Assembly: GCA_900555035.1 (NCBI GenBank)
Contig: USJX01000088.1
Span: 1 to 11,067, forward strand
DNA: 11,067 nt
Direction: 5' to 3'
Origin: an uncultured Prevotella sp.
GTDB taxonomy: Bacteria; Bacteroidota; Bacteroidia; Bacteroidales; Bacteroidaceae
Numbering within the stretch: the first letter of the stretch is position 1; the number at the start of each line of letters is the position of its first letter. Below the pieces are notes generated by a model that was not told the DNA's origin, did no database searches, and worked only from the letters and a program-made list of their open reading frames with translations. Made by a program: the position numbers and the translations under genes. Below, piece by piece: positions 7,748 through 11,067 of the stretch.

Positions 7748-7850
7748 GAGTCGTTATTTTTATTATTATTATTTTCTTATTATCGATTCTTAATCGCATT
7801 TATTGTATTTGCCCGACCCTTGTTTTCGGGTCATTTCGCAATTATGAGCA

Positions 7851-7882
7851 CAAAAATACAAAAAATATTGGTGATAGACAAA
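7851..7882 (-). promoter_or_regulatory. Candidate dnaN promoter, Bacteroidetes type
   Basis: Reading the minus strand, TTTG (7882-7879) is followed after 20 nt by TATTTTTG (7858-7851). This fits the Bacteroidetes primary sigma consensus of -33 TTTG and -7 TAnnTTTG. Transcription would begin near 7844 and leave a leader of roughly 95 nt before the dnaN ATG at 7747. Confidence 0.6.
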
Positions 7883-7916
7883 AATAATCGCAGAAATGTT
7901 TCAGTTTTAGAACTAT

Positions 7917-7956
7917 TTTTAGTAATTTCGCAGTCAGAAATAAAAAGTTACTAAAA
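7917..7956. repeat. Nested dyad in the dnaN/DUF3127 control region
   Basis: The outer arms TTTTAGTAA (7917-7925) and TTACTAAAA (7948-7956) are a perfect 9-bp inverted repeat. Inside it ATTTC (7925-7929) and GAAAT (7937-7941) form a second dyad around GCAGTCA. It could be an operator or a weak hairpin. No T-run follows, so it is not a terminator. Confidence 0.5.
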
Positions 7957-8012
7957 GATTCACTCTATTTTGTGCGTTCTGGGTGTAATAATCGCAGAAA
8001 TTATTTTCAAGA

Positions 8013-8042
8013 TTGCATTCGCTGTGCGCTACAATAGAATTG
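8013..8042 (+). promoter_or_regulatory. Candidate promoter of the DUF3127 gene
   Basis: TTG at 8013-8015 is followed after 19 nt by TAGAATTG (8035-8042), one mismatch from the Bacteroidetes -7 consensus TAnnTTTG. Transcription would begin just before the ATG at 8065, giving a short AT-only leader (AACATTAATAAATTAATTAT) without a Shine-Dalgarno sequence. Confidence 0.5.
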
Positions 8043-8064
8043 ACAACATTAATAAATTAATTAT

Positions 8065-8505
8065 ATGGAATTACAAGGAAAGGTGATTGCCGTTTTGCCT
8101 GAAAGAAGCGGCGTTTCTGCAAGAGGTGAGTGGAAGGCTCAGTCATTCGTTATCGAGACTCACGAGCAGTATCCTAAGAAGCTTTGCTTCGATGTGTTCG
8201 GTGCTGACCGTCTTGCACAGTTTAACATCCAGAGTGGTGAGGAGCTTCTGGTTTCATTTGATATCGATGCTCACGAGTATCAGGGCCGCTGGTTCAACAG
8301 CGTTCGTGCATGGAATATTCAGCGCATCGATCCTAACGCAGTAGCGGGTGCGATGGGTGCTATGCAGCCAGGTGCTGCTCCATTCCCTCCAATGGGTGCT
8401 GCGCCTCAGGCTGCTGCTCCTGCAGCAGGTGCTACAGCTCCATTCCCTCCAACTCAGCCAGCTGCTCCAGCTGCCGGTGGTAGTGCAGACGATCTCCCAT
8501 TCTAA
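8065..8505 (+). CDS. DUF3127-family OB-fold-like protein with SSB-type C-terminal tail
   Basis: A 146-aa protein without a signal peptide. Residues about 1-88 (MELQGKVIAVLPERSG... to AWNIQRID) match the DUF3127 family as I know it; the alternating beta pattern suggests an OB-like fold. Residues about 91-140 are a disordered Ala/Pro/Gly tail with a 20-residue near-duplication: APFPP at 105-109 and again at 125-129, encoded by the identical 16-mer GCTCCATTCCCTCCAA at 8377 and 8437. The last residues, ADDLPF (141-146), closely resemble the acidic-hydrophobic tip of bacterial SSB (DDDIPF in E. coli) that recruits repair and replication proteins. The layout of OB-like domain, flexible linker and tip mirrors SSB. 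I infer a DNA-binding or genome-maintenance role. The gene is transcribed away from dnaN and has its own terminator. Confidence 0.88.
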   Translation: MELQGKVIAVLPERSGVSARGEWKAQSFVIETHEQYPKKLCFDVFGADRLAQFNIQSGEELLVSFDIDAHEYQGRWFNSVRAWNIQRIDPNAVAGAMGAMQPGAAPFPPMGAAPQAAAPAAGATAPFPPTQPAAPAAGGSADDLPF

Positions 8506-8532
8506 GAAGAGGGTTGAATCGTAAGAAAATAT

Positions 8533-8581
8533 AAAGAGCATCTGAGAGAACTCCATTCATCTGTTCTCTTAGATGCTCTTT
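8533..8581 (+). terminator. Rho-independent terminator after the DUF3127 gene
   Basis: AAAGAGCATCTGAGAGAAC (8533-8551) pairs with GTTCTCTTAGATGCTCTTT (8563-8581) in a 19-bp stem with one G-T pair and an 11-nt loop, followed by a T-rich run. It lies 28 nt after the stop codon. The minus-strand side is also T-rich, so it may act in both directions and end the converging MFS transcript, which stops at 8637. Confidence 0.88.
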
Positions 8582-8629
8582 TTATTTTGTATGGAATAAT
8601 AGGATTAAGCCTTTTATTTTGTATGGAAT
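8580..8629. repeat. 18-bp direct repeat downstream of the converging genes
   Basis: TTTTATTTTGTATGGAAT occurs at 8580-8597 and again at 8612-8629, period 32. The first copy begins inside the terminator T-run. No function is evident; it looks like a local duplication. Confidence 0.8.
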
Positions 8630-8636
8630 TACCTGA

Positions 8637-9815
8637 TTAGTCCTTTCGTCTCCTTTTTTCAAAAAATGCGCGGGAGGCGGCAAAGAACAGAATCACGGCG
8701 GCGGCATTCTCTATTGCTATCATCCAAAAGGCGATGTTGTAATTGAAATGTTCCGCCACAACACCACCCAGCAGACAGCCGATGCCGAAACCTAAATCCC
8801 ATCCCGTAAGAATGCTGCTATTCGCCGTGCCACGCTGGTTGTGGCGCGCCACATTCACAAACATATTCAAAAAGGCAGGGTAGAGATAACCATTGCCCAA
8901 ACCTATCAGCGCTGCCGACAGATAATAAGCTATCGGGTGCTTGATGGCTACGAAAATGGTGAAACCCACCAGCGATATCAACATGCCCTCGGCGGCATTC
9001 TGTGTCAACTTGCCCTGGCTCAATGCCTTCTTGCCCTGCAAGCGGCTCAGAAACAGACCCATCGAAAGGATGGCGAAATAGGTGCCCGTTCCGCCCGTAA
9101 TGCCCAACTCCTCCTTGCTGTAGATGGCAAGGTAGTTGCTCAATACACCCCAGCAGAATCCGAACATGCAGATGTTGATGGCAAGCAGCCATGCACGGGT
9201 CAGGAAGAATCTATCCAAAGAAAGCTTCTCCTTGTTTTTAACAATCTCTTTCTCAGGAAGTTTCACGGTTCCAGCTATCACTACGGAGGCTATTGCCACC
9301 ACGAAAGCAATCCAGAACAAGATCATGTAACTATCCACCATATTGTGAAGATAAATGCCGATGGACGGCGCTATCGCCATGGCGAAATTGTTGCTCAATC
9401 CGTAGAGTCCGATGCCTTCGTTGCGACGGCTGGCTGGCAATACATCGATGGCGCAGGTGCTGTTGGCCACGGTCACAGCCCCGAAGGGTGCTCCGTGTAG
9501 GGTACGGCAGATGGCGAACATCAGGATGGTGCTGGCGGCGATGTAGCCCGCAAAAAAGATGGCGAAGGCTGCCAGACAGATCATCAGCACCTTCTTGCGG
9601 GAAAAGCTATCCACCACATATCCGCTGAACGGACGGATGATGAGGGCGGCCACCGTATATCCGCTCAATACGATGCCTATCACATCCTTACCTGTTCCGA
9701 ATGTCTCGCTGAGATAGAGCGGAAGGAGTGGGGTGAGGAGGTAGAAGGCGAAGTAGAGCAGGAAATTGGTGGTCATCACCTTGATGTAATTCGCATTCCA
9801 AAGTTTTTCTTTCAT
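8637..9815 (-). CDS. Major facilitator superfamily transporter
   Basis: A 392-aa inner-membrane transporter of usual MFS length with about twelve hydrophobic helices in two halves. The loop between helices 2 and 3 has the family motif in modified form (GYVVDSFSRKKVLM, roughly 63-76), and a second hallmark, RTLHGAPFGAVT, lies near helix 4. A basic/acidic loop (KLPEKEIVKNKEKLSLD) separates the halves, and the C-terminus is basic (EKRRRKD). The substrate cannot be read from the sequence; drug or metabolite efflux is only a guess. The frame extends to an ATG at 9860, but that adds Lys/Gln/Asn-rich residues from a degenerate repeat, so MKEKLWNANYIKVMTTNFLLYF at 9815 is preferred. nudC ends 105 nt upstream with no clear promoter or terminator between them, so the two may be co-transcribed. 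Confidence 0.9.
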   Translation of the reverse strand: MKEKLWNANYIKVMTTNFLLYFAFYLLTPLLPLYLSETFGTGKDVIGIVLSGYTVAALIIRPFSGYVVDSFSRKKVLMICLAAFAIFFAGYIAASTILMFAICRTLHGAPFGAVTVANSTCAIDVLPASRRNEGIGLYGLSNNFAMAIAPSIGIYLHNMVDSYMILFWIAFVVAIASVVIAGTVKLPEKEIVKNKEKLSLDRFFLTRAWLLAINICMFGFCWGVLSNYLAIYSKEELGITGGTGTYFAILSMGLFLSRLQGKKALSQGKLTQNAAEGMLISLVGFTIFVAIKHPIAYYLSAALIGLGNGYLYPAFLNMFVNVARHNQRGTANSSILTGWDLGFGIGCLLGGVVAEHFNYNIAFWMIAIENAAAVILFFAASRAFFEKRRRKD

Positions 9816-9916
9816 CGTTTCTTTTCTTTCATCGTTTTTGTTTTGTTGTTTCTGTTTCAACGCTTCTCTTTAACGTTTCCGTTTCAACGTTTTTCTTTCA
9901 ACGTTTTTGTTTCATC
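9810..9916 (-). repeat. Degenerate 12-17-nt repeats at the nudC-MFS junction
   Basis: On the plus strand TTTCATCGTTT or TTTCAACGTTT recurs about every 12-17 nt, at roughly 9811, 9828, 9855, 9869, 9882 and 9896, with a last TTTCATCC at 9910. The MFS start codon lies inside the first copy, so on the transcript AACGATGAAAG-like sequences, including a second ATG, precede it. It looks like repeated slippage duplication of the translation start region. Confidence 0.7.
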
Positions 9917-9920
9917 CTTG

Positions 9921-10694
9921 CTAGATTTTATCCTCCAGCCAGGCATCAATGAGTCGGCGGGCGATGGAAAGCTTCTCTGGAAGTATCGGCAGGGCATCCT
10001 TGCTGAACCACTTGCCACGAGAAAGTTCTTCTTTCTGAAGATGAATCTCGCCATCTACGTACTCAGCGGTGAAGCCTACCATCAATCCGCAAGGATAAGG
10101 CCAAGGCTGGGAACTGAAATACTTCAAGTTCTTGATAGTCAAGCCTATTTCTTCCTTCACTTCGCGATGTACGGCTTCTTCCAGGCTCTCTCCTGTCTCC
10201 ACGAAACCAGCCACGAGCGAATCGAAGTTGCCCTTGAAGTTGCGGGCATGAACCAGGAGCACCTGGTCGCCCTTCCTGATGAGCACGATGATGGCGGTGG
10301 CGAGGGATGGCCATACCGACTTGCCACATTCTGGGCACTTCTTGCTGATGTCGGTATTCATCTTCATCGGAGTGCCGCAAACGCCGCAGTACTTGGTGTT
10401 TGCATCCCAATAGTTGAGTTCCTGGCACTTTCCTGCCTTCTGGTAAAGCTCGGGGGTGAGCTTGTAGAAGCTAGGGCGCAAACCGCACATCTCGTATTTC
10501 GGGTTGTCGGTCACGGGCTCGGGAATGGTGAAGGTTTTCACTTCCGTGCCATCGCTCATCGGGGTGATATTGAGGACGTGAGTCCAGGGTTTGAGCTCTA
10601 TCGGACTCTCCTCGCTACATGGAATCGTATAGGTTCTGTCTTCTCTCTTCTCGAGCAAGATATCTGTCTTGCAAAATATAAACCAATACTTCAT
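9921..10694 (-). CDS. nudC: NAD(H) diphosphatase / deNADding Nudix hydrolase NudC
   Basis: The 257-aa protein has the full NudC layout. A variable N-terminal domain (1-95) is followed by a four-Cys zinc ribbon (C103, C106, C120, C123). The Nudix box G163-x5-E169-x7-R177-E178-V-x-E181-E182-x-G184-L185 follows. The NudC signature comes next as SQPWPYP (195-201). The family hydrolyses NADH/NAD+ to NMN and AMP, and NudC also removes NAD caps from RNA 5' ends. The signature is usually SQPWPFPxS; here Phe is Tyr and the final Ser is G203. The stop is TAG. The ATG at 10694 sits 6 nt from a 7-bp repeat array that occupies its leader or promoter. I could not find a clear TAnnTTTG promoter upstream. 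Confidence 0.95.
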   Translation of the reverse strand: MKYWFIFCKTDILLEKREDRTYTIPCSEESPIELKPWTHVLNITPMSDGTEVKTFTIPEPVTDNPKYEMCGLRPSFYKLTPELYQKAGKCQELNYWDANTKYCGVCGTPMKMNTDISKKCPECGKSVWPSLATAIIVLIRKGDQVLLVHARNFKGNFDSLVAGFVETGESLEEAVHREVKEEIGLTIKNLKYFSSQPWPYPCGLMVGFTAEYVDGEIHLQKEELSRGKWFSKDALPILPEKLSIARRLIDAWLEDKI

Positions 10695-10699
10695 TCTTT

Positions 10700-10762
10700 A
10701 CTTTGAACTTTGAATGTTGAACTTTGAATATTGAACTTTGAACTTTTAACTTTTAACTTTGA
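10700..10762. repeat. Nine-copy 7-bp repeat array at the nudC start
   Basis: Exactly nine heptads lie end to end without a phase break. Five or more are ACTTTGA; the others are ATGTTGA, ATATTGA and ACTTTTA. On the nudC strand the unit reads TCAAAGT. The array ends 6 nt from the nudC ATG, so copy-number change would alter the length of its leader or promoter spacing. The 7-bp period shows it is not coding. Confidence 0.92.
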
Positions 10763-10787
10763 GCTTTATGATATGCTTTGATGGGGT

Positions 10788-10914
10788 TTCGTTTTTCAAG
10801 ACCGCAAGTCTGCCAGGCGTCCCGCAAAGCAATTCTTTTTTCAAGACCGCAAGTCTGCCAGGCGTCCCGCAAAGCAATTCGTTTTTCAAGACCGCAAGTC
10901 CGCCAGGCGTCCCG
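10788..10914. repeat. 45-bp tandem array, about 2.8 copies
   Basis: ACCGCAAGTC begins at 10801, 10846 and 10891, an exact 45-bp period. Each unit holds the GC-rich core CGCAAGTCTGCCAGGCGTCC (10803, 10848, 10893; C for T in the last) joined to GCAAAGCAATTC and TTTTTCAAG. The core is the inverted counterpart of the cores at 58-76 and 92-110. Spacing sequences are themselves identical, so it is not a CRISPR array. Confidence 0.92.
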
Positions 10915-10968
10915 CCGGATTTGCAATCCGGCGTTAAAAAATGTCCTAACCTATTAATGCTCTGCGGA
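10893..10968 (-). repeat. Dispersed intergenic repeat, right inverted copy
   Basis: The reverse complement aligns with 1-76 without gaps, 69 of 76 positions identical. It includes the last GC-rich core of the 45-bp array, the palindrome at 10914-10932, the A-run that matches the T-run at 28-34, and CCTATTAATGCTCTGCGGA at its outer end. Together the two copies bracket all the genes of the window. Confidence 0.85.
10914..10932. repeat. Palindromic hairpin unit
   Basis: GCCGGATT-TGC-AATCCGGC, an 8-bp perfect stem with a 3-nt loop. It is the counterpart of the palindrome at 37-55. Confidence 0.8.
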
Positions 10969-10982
10969 TTTGCAATCCGCAG
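10962..10982. repeat. Palindromic hairpin unit
   Basis: CTGCGGATT-TGC-AATCCGCAG, a 9-bp perfect stem with the same TGC loop as 10914-10932 but a changed outer stem. Both sides of the stem differ together (CCGG to TGCG and its complement), so pairing has been kept. Confidence 0.8.
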
Positions 10983-11013
10983 CAAAGAAGAATGCTTTCC
11001 TTTTGTTGTTGTT

Positions 11014-11032
11014 GGGGGATTACAAATCCCCC
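11014..11032. repeat. Palindromic hairpin unit with G5/C5 stem
   Basis: GGGGGATT-ACA-AATCCCCC, an 8-bp perfect stem of the same GGATT/AATCC design. It is followed by GGTTTTAA on the plus strand, so weak terminator activity is conceivable. Confidence 0.75.
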
Positions 11033-11038
11033 GGTTTT

Positions 11039-11067
11039 AATAGGTCGAACCTTTTTTTACGGCGGAT
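11039..11067 (+). repeat. Partial third copy of the dispersed repeat, cut by the window end
   Basis: AATAGGT, a 6-nt spacer, seven T and ACGGCGGAT repeat the order AATAGGT, 7-nt spacer, seven T and ACGCCGGAT found at 14-43, in the same orientation. The copy runs off the window, where a palindrome like that at 37-55 would be expected. Confidence 0.65.

Larger units (their letters stand above)
7748..8064. other. Divergent AT-rich intergenic control region
   Basis: This 317-bp gene-free stretch separates the divergent dnaN and DUF3127 genes. It holds a candidate promoter for each direction, the 15-bp box AATAATCGCAGAAAT twice in the same orientation (7883-7897 and 7987-8001), related TTTCGCAgtcAGAAAT and TTTCGCAATTA sequences at 7926-7941 and 7834-7844, and a nested dyad at 7917-7956. 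There is also a weak hairpin (GACCC 7815-7819 / GGGTC 7828-7832) that would lie in the dnaN 5' leader. Shared control of the two genes is possible but unproven. Confidence 0.7.
10695..11067. other. Gene-free repeat region at the right end
   Basis: This 373-bp stretch carries no convincing gene. It consists of a heptanucleotide array, a 45-bp tandem array, the inverted copy of the left-end repeat, three hairpin units and the beginning of a further copy of the same dispersed repeat. Frames of 79 and 93 codons are open on both strands only because the 45-bp period is a multiple of three. Confidence 0.85.

Noticed and set aside
7748..8064. Chromosomal origin next to dnaN
   Set aside because: It is AT-rich with repeats, but I saw no cluster of TTATNCACA-type DnaA boxes, and dnaA is not adjacent. 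The 15-bp repeated box does not resemble a DnaA box.
9816..9860. N-terminal extension of the MFS transporter to the ATG at 9860
   Set aside because: The added residues (MKQKQQNKNDERKET) come from a degenerate repeat, and the internal Met lies at the normal distance from the first membrane helix.
9843..10706. Plus-strand frame of 287 codons opposite nudC
   Set aside because: It lies over a complete NudC with zinc ribbon and Nudix box on the other strand and begins within the repeat at the MFS junction.
10788..10914. CRISPR array
   Set aside because: The segments between repeats are identical and not unique spacers, there are fewer than three full units, and no cas genes are present.
10746..11040. 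Possible small repeat protein (79 or 93 codons, on either strand)
   Set aside because: The frame is open on both strands because of the 45-bp period, it runs through palindromes and a dispersed repeat, and neither start has a believable upstream region.
1..11067. Composite transposon or IS element, suggested by the inverted ends
   Set aside because: There is no transposase gene between the repeats, the enclosed genes are core housekeeping genes, and the 76-bp units contain repeated cores and hairpins unlike IS ends. No target-site duplication can be judged from the window.

Overview
The window looks like chromosomal DNA of a gut or oral Bacteroidales, most likely Prevotella/Segatella. The reasons are the protein families present (DUF4835, DUF3127, a CoaBC with a PAMD motif, signal peptides cleaved before Gln), candidate promoters of the Bacteroidetes type (-33 TTTG, -7 TAnnTTTG), AT-rich leaders without Shine-Dalgarno sequences, and intergenic regions full of small palindromic repeats. 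The genus assignment is inference.

Layout. Positions 1-162 hold dispersed repeats. From 7747 down to 212 runs one compact minus-strand gene cluster, in order of transcription: dnaN (sliding clamp), a DEDDh 3'-5' exonuclease with an ExoX-like C-terminus, coaBC (coenzyme A synthesis), a DUF4835 exported protein, recN (double-strand break repair), and an exported trypsin-fold/TPR protein that has lost its catalytic residues. It ends in a textbook Rho-independent terminator at 165-198. Gaps within the cluster are short (3, 11 and 19 nt), one junction overlaps by 65 nt, and the dnaN-exonuclease gap contains a 24-bp tandem duplication. A 317-bp AT-rich divergent promoter region (7748-8064) separates dnaN from a plus-strand DUF3127 gene. 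That gene encodes an OB-fold-like protein with an Ala/Pro/Gly-rich tail ending in ADDLPF, like the C-terminal tip of single-stranded DNA-binding protein (SSB). It ends in its own terminator at 8533-8581. Further right, on the minus strand, lie nudC (NADH pyrophosphatase/deNADding Nudix enzyme) and an MFS transporter.

Positions 10695-11067 are gene-free: a perfectly phased 7-bp repeat array next to the nudC start, a 45-bp tandem array, and several palindromic hairpins. The two ends of the window are inverted copies of one repeat: positions 1-76 match the reverse complement of 10893-10968 at 69 of 76 positions without gaps.

How the genes fit together: the clamp, exonuclease and RecN share a replication/repair theme, and the divergent SSB-tailed protein may belong to it. 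CoaBC and the two exported proteins appear to be carried in the same transcript. The most interesting points are the SSB-like tail on the DUF3127 protein, the inverted modular repeats bounding the segment, the residue changes in the CoaC active site, the pseudo-protease, and the repeated habit of short tandem duplications at gene junctions.
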